Source: Paludibacteraceae bacterium (GTDB lineage: Bacteria > Bacteroidota > Bacteroidia > Bacteroidales > Paludibacteraceae). Taken from it: DNA of 64,000 bases. Below are positions 55,346-64,000 of the stretch, piece after piece (position 1 is the first letter of the stretch; every line of letters starts with the position of its first letter). The notes under the pieces were generated by a model. That model was not told the DNA's origin. It did not search any database and saw only the letters and a program-made list of their open reading frames with translations. The DNA lies in assembly GCA_024401435.1 (NCBI GenBank), contig JAKSLB010000002.1:62001-126000 (forward strand), given 5' to 3'. The translations under genes were made by a program, and so were the position numbers.

Positions 55346-56083
55346 TTATTTATTCCAAATTTTCCATGAAGCAACGGCTTGACCATATAGCATGTCCAAT
55401 CCGTTTTTGGTGATGGCTCCATGCTCTTTGCCTAATTGACAAAACAATGTGTTTTCGGGGTTGTAAACCAAATCAAATAGATAATGCTTGTTAGTCAATA
55501 AGTTATATGGAATATTGGGTGCTGAGTCTATATTGGGAAACATTCCTGCAGGTGAACAATTTATGATTAAAAGATGGTCGGATAAAATGTCTTTGTTTAT
55601 ATCCTCATAACATAATATATCCTCTTTTTTTGTTCTGGAAACGAAGATAGTGTCAATTCCTAATTGTTGCAGTGAGTATTGAATGGCTTTTGATGCTCCT
55701 CCGGTTCCAAGTATTAACGCTTTTTTGTGGTAAGGTTTCAAATCGGGTAGAAGAGAGTCGGTGAAACCTATGATGTCTGTATTGTATCCGCACAAAGATT
55801 GAGTTCCGTTTGAGTGGCAAAATTTGATGGTGTTAACAGCACCAATTGCTTTTGCCGTTGGATCAATTTCGTCCAAAAAAGGAATGATTTGTTCTTTGTA
55901 TGGAATTGTTACATTCAATCCTGAAAATTCTATCTCTTTGGTAAGATGGGAAAATTCGTTGATATCATTTAATTCAAATAGATCGTATTGAGCTTGAATG
56001 TTCTCATTTTTAAATTTTTCAGTAAAGAATTGTTTGGAAAACGAGTGCTGTAATGTTTTCCCGATTAACCCAAAATTTCGCAT
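55346..56083 (-). CDS. aroE: Shikimate dehydrogenase
   Basis: 245 residues, somewhat short for the family (~270). Substrate residues are visible in IGKTLQHSFSKQFF (SxS-like), NVTIPYKE (catalytic Lys), GAVNTIKF, and NTDIIGF (Asp). The NADP-binding loop is LGTGGASKAI. AroE reduces 3-dehydroshikimate in aromatic amino-acid synthesis. It starts 1 base after the lipoprotein gene's stop, so translation is probably coupled. Confidence 0.93.
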   Translation of the reverse strand: MRNFGLIGKTLQHSFSKQFFTEKFKNENIQAQYDLFELNDINEFSHLTKEIEFSGLNVTIPYKEQIIPFLDEIDPTAKAIGAVNTIKFCHSNGTQSLCGYNTDIIGFTDSLLPDLKPYHKKALILGTGGASKAIQYSLQQLGIDTIFVSRTKKEDILCYEDINKDILSDHLLIINCSPAGMFPNIDSAPNIPYNLLTNKHYLFDLVYNPENTLFCQLGKEHGAITKNGLDMLYGQAVASWKIWNK

Positions 56084-56084
56084 G

Positions 56085-56816
56085 TTATTTAAAGATTTGG
56101 TCTGATACAGTAAGGAAACAAGTGTCTTTTTCAGTTTTGAAAAAGACAGTATCTTTAGACATGTTTATAGTTCTTGATTTGTCGTTGTGACGAATGGTTA
56201 ATCCAGTTAACCATTTCAGTTTTTGTATTTTGTATTTGGGAGAATCTTTAAGATTCTCGTCAAAGGTATAAATGTCGGTATTGCCGATGACGAAATTTTG
56301 CTTGCCAACGATTGTGTCACGATGTCTAGCCTGACCTGTGATATCGGAAATGACTGATATGGTGTCATCGAAAGTGTTGGTGATGACATATGTGTAACCG
56401 ATTTGCTTTGATAACGAGATGATAGAATCTTCTATGATAAGTTGATAAGCCCCCGTTCCGTTGATATCTTCTGGTCCTGTCCATAATTTTCTATAGGCTA
56501 GTTCTTCTGAAATATGAGATGAGTCTCTAGAGAAGATTTGTATACTTTTTATTTTGTATAAGTTGATGCTTGTTTCGATATCCCATACTTTTTTGCCAGG
56601 GACTTCGATACGATTGGCAAGTTTTAGTTTGTCACCATAAGTTAGTATCACAGTGTCTGCTTTTTCGTCAAGAACTTGGTAGACAACTTTTATTGGTGAA
56701 TGTTGTTCTGCATTGTTTATCAGCGTATATGTATAATCATGTTCTCCTGTATCACAAGCGTTTAATACAAGAACAAGAAAACATGAAAATATGTAGACTA
56801 AATTTTTTAAATTCAT
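56085..56816 (-). CDS. Lipoprotein of unknown function
   Basis: 243 residues. The signal FSCFLVLVLNAC ends in a lipobox Cys (about residue 21) followed by DTGEHDYTYTLIN. The remainder is beta-rich with many charged and aromatic residues. I recognise no family. Its ATG overlaps the TPR gene's stop by 4 bases and its stop abuts aroE, giving a tight TPR-lipoprotein-aroE operon. Confidence 0.8.
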   Translation of the reverse strand: MNLKNLVYIFSCFLVLVLNACDTGEHDYTYTLINNAEQHSPIKVVYQVLDEKADTVILTYGDKLKLANRIEVPGKKVWDIETSINLYKIKSIQIFSRDSSHISEELAYRKLWTGPEDINGTGAYQLIIEDSIISLSKQIGYTYVITNTFDDTISVISDITGQARHRDTIVGKQNFVIGNTDIYTFDENLKDSPKYKIQKLKWLTGLTIRHNDKSRTINMSKDTVFFKTEKDTCFLTVSDQIFK

Positions 56817-58210
56817 TTTAGAGGAGAAAAAGATTTGAAAAAAGAATTGACTTTAGCTTCTGGACAAATTTCATAAAAGACATTCAGACTATTGTCATTT
56901 TCTGTGCAAGCCTGTTTTAATAAAGACTTTGCTTTTTCGAAATTGCCAAGTTTATAATGAGTTAGAGCTAAAAATAGTTTTAAATCTTCGGCATCGGGAT
57001 TGATACTATATGCTTTGTCTAAATACATTTTAGCTGTTGTATAGTTTTGATTATCGAAATAGATGTTCCCGATAGCAATGTATGCAGTAGTTTGTGTCTC
57101 ATCTAAACGAATTGACTCTTTGTAACTGGCAATAGCTTTATCTTTTTGGTTGAGATTGATGAAAACTTCTGCTTTGAAGAGGTGATATAGAGATTTCTCC
57201 GGATCTTTTTCCAAAGCGTCATTAATCCATTTTAAAGCAATGTCATAGTTTTCCAAATCTATGTTGGCAACACATAAATTGGCCATGACATTAGTGTTGT
57301 CCGCATTTAAATTCAGGGCTCTTTCGTAAGCGTTGATAGCCTCTTGGTATTGCTCTAAATTTTCGTAACAGTCTCCAATGTTTACATAGCATTCTGCATT
57401 TTCGCCCATTAGATCGTTGTATTCTTCGTAAACCTCTATGGCTTCTTCGAATTTGTTGGCACAAAAAAGGCTGTTTCCTTTTTGGAGAAGGGCAGACGTT
57501 TGTTGAGCATCAATTGTGTAGGCATAGTCATATGGTTCTATGGCTTTTTCATATTCTTCCAAATTGAAATAGATGTTTCCGATGGCAATCCAAGTCTGTG
57601 TTGAATAGGGATTGATATCCAGCACTTTTTCATAGGTTTGAATAGCCATATCATTTTCATCGCATAGTTCATAGACCAATGCCAATTCTGAAAGGGCTTC
57701 TTCATTTTCCTTGTTGAGGCGAATGGCTTCAGAAAGGTAATTTTTTGCGAGGGCAAACATATTGACAGTTCTGTAAGCTACTCCGATTTCTATAAGAGTG
57801 GCGTCAAGGTCGGAGTCTTCAATTTGTATGATGCTTTTGAATACTGATTCAGCTTTATCTTTTTTGTTTGTGTGGAGAAGAATTTTCCCCTTTGTTAGTC
57901 GAAGGTCGATATTTCTATTGTCTATTTTGAGTGCATCTTCTACGACTGAAAGAGCTTTGTCAAAAGCGCCTTCTGCAGCGAGAAGCCTCGCACGGCAATC
58001 CATAATATCGGCGGATAAAAGGTGTTGCGCTTCGGCAAATTGTAGAACTTTCTCACAAGATTTATTGTCTTCGTTGTCAATGTAATAGTCGAAAATCATC
58101 ACATATTCATCTTCGTCGAAATAGCAAGTTTCGCCTTCCGACAAACAATGTTCGAAGCGTTTGACAAGTTCTTTTTCTTCTTCTGAATAGGATGAATCGT
58201 CGAATACCAT
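56813..58210 (-). CDS. TPR-repeat protein
   Basis: 465 residues made almost entirely of tetratricopeptide repeats (about ten, from near residue 35 to 450), e.g. TWIAIGNIYFNLEEYEKAIEPYDYAYTID and CYVNIGDCYENLEQYQEAINAYERALNLN-type units. No signal peptide, so it is probably cytoplasmic and acts as a scaffold. First gene of the operon with the lipoprotein and aroE. Confidence 0.88.
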   Translation of the reverse strand: MVFDDSSYSEEEKELVKRFEHCLSEGETCYFDEDEYVMIFDYYIDNEDNKSCEKVLQFAEAQHLLSADIMDCRARLLAAEGAFDKALSVVEDALKIDNRNIDLRLTKGKILLHTNKKDKAESVFKSIIQIEDSDLDATLIEIGVAYRTVNMFALAKNYLSEAIRLNKENEEALSELALVYELCDENDMAIQTYEKVLDINPYSTQTWIAIGNIYFNLEEYEKAIEPYDYAYTIDAQQTSALLQKGNSLFCANKFEEAIEVYEEYNDLMGENAECYVNIGDCYENLEQYQEAINAYERALNLNADNTNVMANLCVANIDLENYDIALKWINDALEKDPEKSLYHLFKAEVFINLNQKDKAIASYKESIRLDETQTTAYIAIGNIYFDNQNYTTAKMYLDKAYSINPDAEDLKLFLALTHYKLGNFEKAKSLLKQACTENDNSLNVFYEICPEAKVNSFFKSFSPLK

Positions 58211-58363
58211 ATACGTATATTTACGTATGCAAAAATATCGTATTGCTATGAAAAAATAATTTTTTTTAGATGGAATTTATTAACAATGTCATTTTGCTTA
58301 TAAAATGGATGATAAAAGGGTTTCTTTTTTCTCTTTTTCTTTTTTTTATTAGTAAAAAAATAG

Positions 58364-58371
58364 TAGTTTTG
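58364..58371 (+). promoter_or_regulatory. Possible -7 box of the SUMF1-domain gene
   Basis: TAGTTTTG about 65 bases before the ATG; preceded by a T-rich tract without a clear TTTG. Confidence 0.35.
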
Positions 58372-58436
58372 TACAATTTTGGAAGAAATTATTAAAAAAG
58401 TGTAAAATATAATTTAAAAACATAAAAATAATATTC

Positions 58437-60017
58437 ATGAAAAAAGTTTTTTTAACGATGTTAGCTACTGTTTTGTCGGTTGTAGCATTGTTCGGACAAT
58501 CAAATAATGCAAATTTGTCTGGAACTTATACTGGCAAAATGAAGTATGCGGCAGGAAAGAATGCTTATCTAATGGATGAGTACAAGTTGGATTATACTTA
58601 CAAGATTGTGATGGGTGAGCCTGTATGCCTTGCCAATTTAATATGGACAAGGAACAATACGTACACGGTAAACAAAAAGACGGTGTCTTATTCAAAATTA
58701 GGTGAGTATAAAGATTTGAAGGCGAGATTTGAGATGCTTGTTCCTGATTCAGTCACTTTAACTTATACACTTTTATTTTACTCTGATTCTAAAAATGCAT
58801 ATATTGCATCTGCGAAGACTTCTATAACAATTCCTTATCTTGAAAAAGCTGGTGTATCTGTTGCACCATCTGTTCCAACTAATTTATCATGGTTGAATTC
58901 ATTCTCTGATGTTGTTATTGGTAAGCAAACAAAAGAGAAACCAGGTGTGATTATTCCTGATGCAGCTTTGGATAAAGCATTTGAAGCTGATCGTTTAAAG
59001 GCTGGAAAATTGAGCAAGTCTGAAAAATATTATCATTTTAAAGTTCGCGGTATATTCAATATCACTACTAAATTAGAAATTGCAAATGTTTCTATTAGTG
59101 CAAAGTGGAATGATGCTGATTATGATTATTTATCAGAGGAATACACAAAACGTGAGAACTTTATTAGTATGTATACTACAGGAGATAAAAACAAAGCGAT
59201 TGAATCATATTTTGCAAATCGTAAATATTCTCCAGCAATTCGTACTGAAAGTGTATTGTTCTGGAACACAACAGTTCCTCCGACAGATACTTGGATGGAA
59301 TTGATAGATGAGGCAGAAAAATTATATACAGCAGGAAAATATGAAGAGTCTGTGGCTTATTATCAATTAGCTGCAAAATCCGCATCTAATATGTCATATC
59401 CATCTGCTCGTGTTGAAAAAGTGAAAAAGTATTTAGAGAATAAGAACAATCGTAACGTGGGTGATTTGGAACTTGTTTATGTAGAAGGTGGAAACGGAAT
59501 GAAACCATTCTATATGAGTAAGATGGAAATTACACAATCTCAATGGAGAAAAATCATGAAGACTTCTCCATCATCATTCAAAGGACGTAATTATCCTGTT
59601 GAAAATGTTTCATGGGAAGATGCACAAGCATTTATTAAAGCCTTGAATAAAGAAACCGGTATGAACTATCGTTTGCCACGTTTAGCAGAATGGGAATATG
59701 CTGCAAATGGTGGTGCTAAAGGAACTAGATCGGAATATGCTGGAGGTAACAATTTGAACGATGTTGCATGGTGTGCTTATAATTCGGGAGAACAAACTCA
59801 TGAAGTCGGAACGAAGAAACCTAACGAATTAGGTATATATGATATGACAGGAAATGTAAGTGAATGGGTCGCTGATCAATTTGATAAAGATACTCGTTAT
59901 GTAAAAGGTGGCGCATGGAGTGATGATGCAACAGGTTGCGTTATTACTAAAAACGAAATAATTCCTGTAAAATATAAGAGTAATGGTATCGGGTTCCGCG
60001 TATGCCAAGATGAATAA
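58437..60017 (+). CDS. Secreted protein with C-terminal SUMF1 (formylglycine-generating-enzyme-like) domain
   Basis: 526 residues. A signal peptide (to about residue 21, ALFGQ) precedes an N-terminal region of unknown fold (about 22-280). A short helical segment resembles a TPR (WMELIDEAEKLYTAGKYEESVAYYQLAAK), then comes a SUMF1/FGE-sulfatase domain (about 350-525: KMEITQSQWRKIM, PVENVSWEDAQAFIKAL, YRLPRLAEWEYAA, GIYDMTGNVSEWV, GGAWSDD, GIGFRVC). The cysteine pair used by true FGE is not evident, so a structural or binding role is likelier. The next WG-repeat gene starts 30 bases downstream. Confidence 0.82.
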   Translation: MKKVFLTMLATVLSVVALFGQSNNANLSGTYTGKMKYAAGKNAYLMDEYKLDYTYKIVMGEPVCLANLIWTRNNTYTVNKKTVSYSKLGEYKDLKARFEMLVPDSVTLTYTLLFYSDSKNAYIASAKTSITIPYLEKAGVSVAPSVPTNLSWLNSFSDVVIGKQTKEKPGVIIPDAALDKAFEADRLKAGKLSKSEKYYHFKVRGIFNITTKLEIANVSISAKWNDADYDYLSEEYTKRENFISMYTTGDKNKAIESYFANRKYSPAIRTESVLFWNTTVPPTDTWMELIDEAEKLYTAGKYEESVAYYQLAAKSASNMSYPSARVEKVKKYLENKNNRNVGDLELVYVEGGNGMKPFYMSKMEITQSQWRKIMKTSPSSFKGRNYPVENVSWEDAQAFIKALNKETGMNYRLPRLAEWEYAANGGAKGTRSEYAGGNNLNDVAWCAYNSGEQTHEVGTKKPNELGIYDMTGNVSEWVADQFDKDTRYVKGGAWSDDATGCVITKNEIIPVKYKSNGIGFRVCQDE

Positions 60018-60047
60018 TATTGTTAAATGAAAATAATTAAGAATCAA

Positions 60048-61430
60048 ATGAAAAAAGCTTTATTATATATGTTGGCAGGATGTGCTTCTTTGGTATCAAT
60101 GAGTGCAACTGCGGCAAATTTAACTCAAGCAGATAAAGAGGCTAGAGAATCATATCTAAAAGCCTCTGAAAAATTCACATTAGGTGAATATAAAGATGCA
60201 CTTAAATATTTGGACCTTGCAGAGTCTAAGTTGAAAGAGACGAATCCTCGTATTAGTTATTTGAGAGCAAGAACTCAATATGCGTTGGAAAATTATGTTG
60301 AGGCTCAAAAAGCTTGTAAATCATATTTTTCGTCTTCTTTCATTAAAGATGATGGTTATTCTTTGATGATGAGTTTGAATGATGAAGTTTCATTGCGTGT
60401 TGACTCTATTAACAAAGAGAGAATGCAAGAATATAATGCGCAACGTACGATTGCTGCTGAAAAAGAGTCCGCTGCTTTAGTTGCTGCAAAAAATAGAGAA
60501 TTGCTTTTCAAACAGGCTGCACAACGTCGTGCTCAAGATGCAGAAGCACAAAAAGCTGTAAAAGAGCAGGAAAGTAAAGCATTCCAAGAAGTACAGAGTA
60601 AAAATACCAAGGATGCATATCAACAATTTATCTATGATTATCCTTCAGGTTATTTTGTAGCTCAAGCAAAAAATGAAATGAATAAGAAATGGCCTTCTTT
60701 GACAAAGGTTTTGAGAAAAAACAAATATGGCTATGTTAACAAATCTGGAGATTTAGTCGTAAAGGCTAAATATGATTACGGTGCTGACTTTACAGAAGGT
60801 ATGGCTCGTGTTTCCAAAGATGGAAAATCAGGATTTGTTAATGAGGAAGGTAAGGAAATTGTTCCTTTGATTTATTCATCTGTAAGTAGTTATAGCTATG
60901 GCTGGGCAGTTGTAAAACCATCTGATGGTGAAGCATTCTTCGTTAATAAAAAAGGAGAAAAAATGAATGACGTTATTTATAATGACGCAAAATCGTTCTG
61001 TGAAGGTTTGGCTCCTGTTCAAAATGAATATTACAAGTATGGTTATATAGATCTTTCAGGTAATGAAATTATTCCTTGCGAATACAACACAGCCGCTTGG
61101 TTCCATGAAGGTTTAGCAGTAGTATCTAAGAAGATGGATAATGGAAAGATTTTATATGCATACATTAATAAGTCAGGTTCTCTTCTTACTCAATTCGAAT
61201 TTGAGTATGCTAATGATTTCCAAAATGGAATCGCCCAAGTAAGAAAGAATGGAAAATATGGATTGATCGATAAGTTCGGCGGTCCTGTTGCAGACTGTGA
61301 GTATGATTATATTGGCCCATTTAATGGTGAAGGTTATGCTATGGCTAAGAAAAATGGCTTGCAGATATATTTGGATAAAGAGGGTGTTCAATGGGCGAAA
61401 GCTAATGGTAAATATATCAAATTGAATTAA
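60048..61430 (+). CDS. Secreted TPR/WG-repeat protein
   Basis: The start is MKKALLYMLAGCASLVSMSATAA, a signal peptide; 7 upstream codons are omitted. 460 residues: a TPR-like part (about 25-120: FTLGEYKDALKYLDLAESKL), a charged helical stretch (about 130-200), then six or so WG repeats (KYGYVNKSGDLVVKAKYDYGADF, SGFVNEEGKEIVPLIY, YGYIDLSGNEIIPCEY, KYGLIDKFGGPVADCEYDYIG). Likely periplasmic or surface. Probably co-transcribed with the SUMF1-domain gene; function unknown. Confidence 0.85.
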   Translation: MKKALLYMLAGCASLVSMSATAANLTQADKEARESYLKASEKFTLGEYKDALKYLDLAESKLKETNPRISYLRARTQYALENYVEAQKACKSYFSSSFIKDDGYSLMMSLNDEVSLRVDSINKERMQEYNAQRTIAAEKESAALVAAKNRELLFKQAAQRRAQDAEAQKAVKEQESKAFQEVQSKNTKDAYQQFIYDYPSGYFVAQAKNEMNKKWPSLTKVLRKNKYGYVNKSGDLVVKAKYDYGADFTEGMARVSKDGKSGFVNEEGKEIVPLIYSSVSSYSYGWAVVKPSDGEAFFVNKKGEKMNDVIYNDAKSFCEGLAPVQNEYYKYGYIDLSGNEIIPCEYNTAAWFHEGLAVVSKKMDNGKILYAYINKSGSLLTQFEFEYANDFQNGIAQVRKNGKYGLIDKFGGPVADCEYDYIGPFNGEGYAMAKKNGLQIYLDKEGVQWAKANGKYIKLN

Positions 61431-61448
61431 TCTTTTAATATGATAAAT

Positions 61449-61483
61449 AAAACGAGACGACGGACAAGGTCGTCTCGTTTTTT
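61449..61483 (+). terminator. Terminator after the WG-repeat gene
   Basis: Perfect 13-bp stem AAAACGAGACGAC/GTCGTCTCGTTTT, 7-nt loop, T-run. It ends 12 bases before the next ATG, so the (p)ppGpp gene may also receive limited read-through. Confidence 0.9.
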
Positions 61484-61494
61484 AATTTAAAGTT

Positions 61495-63726
61495 ATGGAT
61501 GAACAGCAACTAAACACAGAGGAAGAACAGAAAATGATTGATGCAGCGTATCAAGAGTTGCTAAATGATTATTTGTCCTCAAACCACAGAAGAAAAGTTG
61601 AAATTATAGAGAAGGCATTTAAGTTCGCTTCTATGGCTCATCAAGGTGTTCGAAGAAGATCTGGAGAACCATATATCATGCATCCAATTGCTGTAGCTCG
61701 TATTGTTTCTCATGAGATCGGATTGGGTTCTACTTCTATATGCTCATCTTTGTTGCATGATGTGGTGGAAGATACTGAGTATTCAGTGGAAGATATTGAA
61801 AACTTATTTGGTAAAAAAGTCGCACAAATTGTTGATGGGTTGACAAAAATTTCTGGAGGTGTTTTTGGAGAAAAAGCCTCTGCACAAGCTGAAAACTTTA
61901 GAAAATTATTATTGACAATGTCTGAAGATATTCGTGTCGTTTTAATTAAAATGGCCGACCGTCTTCACAATATGCGTACACTCGGTTCAATGCCGCCTGC
62001 GAAACAGTATAAAATTGCAGGTGAAACACAATACATATATGCTCCATTAGCCAATAGGTTGGGCTTATATGCTATAAAAACTGAGTTAGAAGATTTAAGC
62101 TTTAAGTATGAACATCCTGATAAATATGCTGAATTGTATGCATTATTGGAAAGTACAAGAGAAGAACGTGATAATTTATTCTCTGTCTTTTCTGACCCAA
62201 TTAAGAAAAAACTTGAAAATTTAGGATATAAATTTGAAATATTAGCTCGTGTTAAATCCGTCTATTCTATTTGGCGTAAAATGCAGAATAAGAATATACC
62301 GTTTGAGGAGGTATATGATATTTTGGCGTTGCGTATCATTTTTGATGTGAATGAAGGAGAAGACGAAAAATCTGCATGTTGGGCCATCTATTCTGCTATT
62401 ACAGATATTTATAAACCTCATCCAGATCGTATACGTGATTGGGTTAGTACTCCGAAGTCTAATGGATATGAGGCTTTGCATGTGACAGTTATGGGCCCTA
62501 ATGGACAATGGATAGAGGTGCAAATTAGAAGTCGTCGTATGGATGACATCGCAGAAAAAGGATTCGCTGCACATTGGAAGTATAAGACGGGAGAAAAAGA
62601 TGACTCGGAATTGGAGAAATGGTTACAAACAATAAAAGAATTACTAGAAAATCCAGAACCTAATGCTATCGATTTCCTTGATACGTTCAAATTGAATTTG
62701 TTTGCTTCTGAGATTTTCGTATTCACACCAGCAGGTGATATTCGTACATTACCACAAGGTGCAACAGCATTGGATTTCGCCTTTTCTCTTCATACGGATG
62801 TCGGCATGCAGTGTATTGGCGCTAAAGTTAATCATAAACTTGTACCATTAAGCTATGTTTTAAATAGTGGAGATCAGGTCGAAATATTAACATCCAAAAA
62901 ACAAGTTCCTGTTCCTGAATGGATTAATTATGTGGTTACAGCTCGTGCTAAATCTAAGATCCGTTCTATTTTCAAAAAAGAATATAAATCATTCATCAAT
63001 AAAGGAGAACATGATTTAGAAACTTATCTGAAAGAAAATAATCAGAAGATGACTCCTGATAATCTTTCTAAGATTATGGAGTATTTTAAAGAGACGAAAA
63101 AAGAAGAACTTCTATATAAAGTAGGAAAGTCCATTTATAATTTAAATGATTTAACGAATTCTGTTTTTAAATCACAAAGTAAATGGATGAAATATTGGAA
63201 TTTGACATTTAGGAAGGACGGAAAGAGTACTTCTTTGCCATTCTTTGGTAACAAGAATTCAGATCCTAAAAAGACATTGACGTTGGCTGAAGATAATTCT
63301 GGTGTAACTTATCGAATTGCAGATTGTTGTTCTCCGATACCGGGTGATGATATTTTAGGTTTCATGGAGGAAGATGGTATGTTGGTTGTTCATAAACGTC
63401 AATGTCCAGTTGCCATGAAGTTAAAATCAAATTATGGTGAAAGAATTATTTCTGCTGTTTGGGAAACTCACAAGATGTTATCTTTCCCTGCCACAATTGA
63501 AGTGAAAGGAGTGGATCGTTTAGGAGCATTATGTGATGTGATTCGTACGATAACGGAAGAGCATGCGATGAATATTAGTAAATTATCTGTTGATACCAAA
63601 GATGGAATCTTTGAAGGGTATATTACATTGTATGTTCATGATGTGGAAGACGTGAATAATTTGTGCGTTTCGTTGATGAAAATACAAAGTGTGAAATCTG
63701 TAAATAGAGTAGAGACGAATTCTTAA
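61495..63726 (+). CDS. Bifunctional (p)ppGpp synthetase/hydrolase (RSH family)
   Basis: 743 residues. The HD hydrolase domain (about 45-200) has the metal-site SLLHDVVEDTEYS; the synthetase domain (about 240-370) has RVKSVYSIWRKMQNK, DILALRIIF and STPKSNGYEALHVTV. TGS (about 395-460: VFTPAGDIRTLPQGATALDFAF), helical/zinc-like (RIADCCSPIPGDDILGF) and ACT (about 665-740) domains follow. An intact HD motif suggests both synthesis and breakdown of the alarmone, so this is a SpoT/Rel-type enzyme. Length is typical. Confidence 0.94.
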   Translation: MDEQQLNTEEEQKMIDAAYQELLNDYLSSNHRRKVEIIEKAFKFASMAHQGVRRRSGEPYIMHPIAVARIVSHEIGLGSTSICSSLLHDVVEDTEYSVEDIENLFGKKVAQIVDGLTKISGGVFGEKASAQAENFRKLLLTMSEDIRVVLIKMADRLHNMRTLGSMPPAKQYKIAGETQYIYAPLANRLGLYAIKTELEDLSFKYEHPDKYAELYALLESTREERDNLFSVFSDPIKKKLENLGYKFEILARVKSVYSIWRKMQNKNIPFEEVYDILALRIIFDVNEGEDEKSACWAIYSAITDIYKPHPDRIRDWVSTPKSNGYEALHVTVMGPNGQWIEVQIRSRRMDDIAEKGFAAHWKYKTGEKDDSELEKWLQTIKELLENPEPNAIDFLDTFKLNLFASEIFVFTPAGDIRTLPQGATALDFAFSLHTDVGMQCIGAKVNHKLVPLSYVLNSGDQVEILTSKKQVPVPEWINYVVTARAKSKIRSIFKKEYKSFINKGEHDLETYLKENNQKMTPDNLSKIMEYFKETKKEELLYKVGKSIYNLNDLTNSVFKSQSKWMKYWNLTFRKDGKSTSLPFFGNKNSDPKKTLTLAEDNSGVTYRIADCCSPIPGDDILGFMEEDGMLVVHKRQCPVAMKLKSNYGERIISAVWETHKMLSFPATIEVKGVDRLGALCDVIRTITEEHAMNISKLSVDTKDGIFEGYITLYVHDVEDVNNLCVSLMKIQSVKSVNRVETNS

Positions 63727-63742
63727 AAAAGAATTCGTCTCT
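63711..63742 (+). terminator. Hairpin spanning the RSH stop codon
   Basis: Perfect 14-bp stem AGAGACGAATTCTT/AAGAATTCGTCTCT with AAAA loop; the stop codon lies in the stem. T-run is absent, so termination is less certain. Confidence 0.5.
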
Positions 63743-63766
63743 ATTGAAAAAAACTATTTGTTTTTG

Positions 63767-64000
63767 TTATTTTGCAATAATCATTATTTCGGTTCTACGA
63801 TTGAGAGCTCTGCCTTCTTCTGTCGTATTGTCTGCAATAGGTTGAGTTTTTCCATAACCTTTATATTCCATTCTTGTTCTAGGAACACCTTTTTTTGCTA
63901 AATACTCCAATGCGGCTTTCGCACGATCTGTTGATAGTGTCATGTTGTATTCTGCAGATCCTTTATAGTCTGTGTGACCTGACAATTGAATCTTAACCGT
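63767..64000 (-). CDS. OmpA-family C-terminal domain protein (5' end outside window)
   Basis: The minus-strand frame is open to the window edge; 77 residues are visible. Signatures KIQLSGHTDYKGS, NMTLSTDRAKAALEYL, YKGYGKTQPIADN and ALNRRTEIMI are the peptidoglycan-binding OmpA-like domain. The N-terminal part that would define the protein (barrel, TPR or other) is not in the window. Confidence 0.88.
   Translation of the reverse strand, partial: TVKIQLSGHTDYKGSAEYNMTLSTDRAKAALEYLAKKGVPRTRMEYKGYGKTQPIADNTTEEGRALNRRTEIMIIAK

Overview
The window is a low-GC chromosomal stretch from a member of the Bacteroidota, most likely order Bacteroidales. The evidence is: several secreted proteins ending in type IX secretion (T9SS) C-terminal sorting domains; promoters of the Bacteroidetes form TTTG-N20-TAnnTTTG; few Shine-Dalgarno sites; and family-typical genes (TamL lipoprotein, class I fumarase, NfnAB, class II ribonucleotide reductase, WbqC-like protein, Big_5 lipoprotein). 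The secreted plant-cell-wall enzymes suggest a gut, rumen or plant-litter degrader. Genus is not assigned.

Layout. 1-5.9 kb: 3' part of a giant surface adhesin with a type B sorting domain. 6-7.9 kb: an epimerase with an unusual zinc-finger tail, then tRNA-Asn. 7.9-16.1 kb (minus strand): a polysaccharide-degrading block of GH43 arabinanase, a PL1-CE8 pectate lyase/pectin methylesterase fusion, and a GH30 enzyme. 16.3-26.2 kb: small secreted protein, fumarase, CE1-CBM6 esterase, ABC-F protein, DUF4380 protein, and a GH10 xylanase-like protein that has lost both catalytic glutamates. 26.5-41.2 kb: uvrA, TPP-riboswitch-controlled thiD, a WG-repeat protein, clpB, nhaD, a small secreted protein, tamL and glmM. 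41.3-48.1 kb: a minus-strand run of envelope genes (Big_5 lipoprotein, wbqC-like, acyltransferase, radC, deacetylase-like, glucosaminidase-LysM). 48.3-64 kb: nfnAB, dnaB, class II RNR, aroE with a lipoprotein and a TPR protein, an SUMF1-domain protein followed by a WG-repeat protein, a bifunctional (p)ppGpp enzyme, and the end of an OmpA-family gene.

The carbohydrate-active proteins make a coherent set aimed at xylan and pectin side structures: ester removal (CE1, CE8), arabinan cleavage (GH43), galacturonan cleavage (PL1), backbone attack (GH30) and probably binding (GH10-like). Nearly all carry T9SS tails, so they should act outside the cell or on its surface. No SusC/SusD pair and no T9SS machinery lie in the window.

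The most interesting item is a dispersed element of about 199 bp. Two copies (23644-23842 and 31946-32144) differ at only 6 positions. A third, diverged copy lies inverted at 43488-43671, and a partial right end lies at about 7593-7641. Full copies have 16-17 bp terminal inverted repeats, a long self-complementary body and a different 4-bp AT-only direct repeat at each site (ATAA, TAAA, TTAA). This is the structure of a non-autonomous MITE. All three full copies follow the 3' end of a gene in the same orientation, two of them abutting the stop codon, so a role in the 3' UTR is also possible. I do not recognise the family. The GH10 pseudoenzyme and the epimerase-zinc-finger fusion are the next most unusual features.
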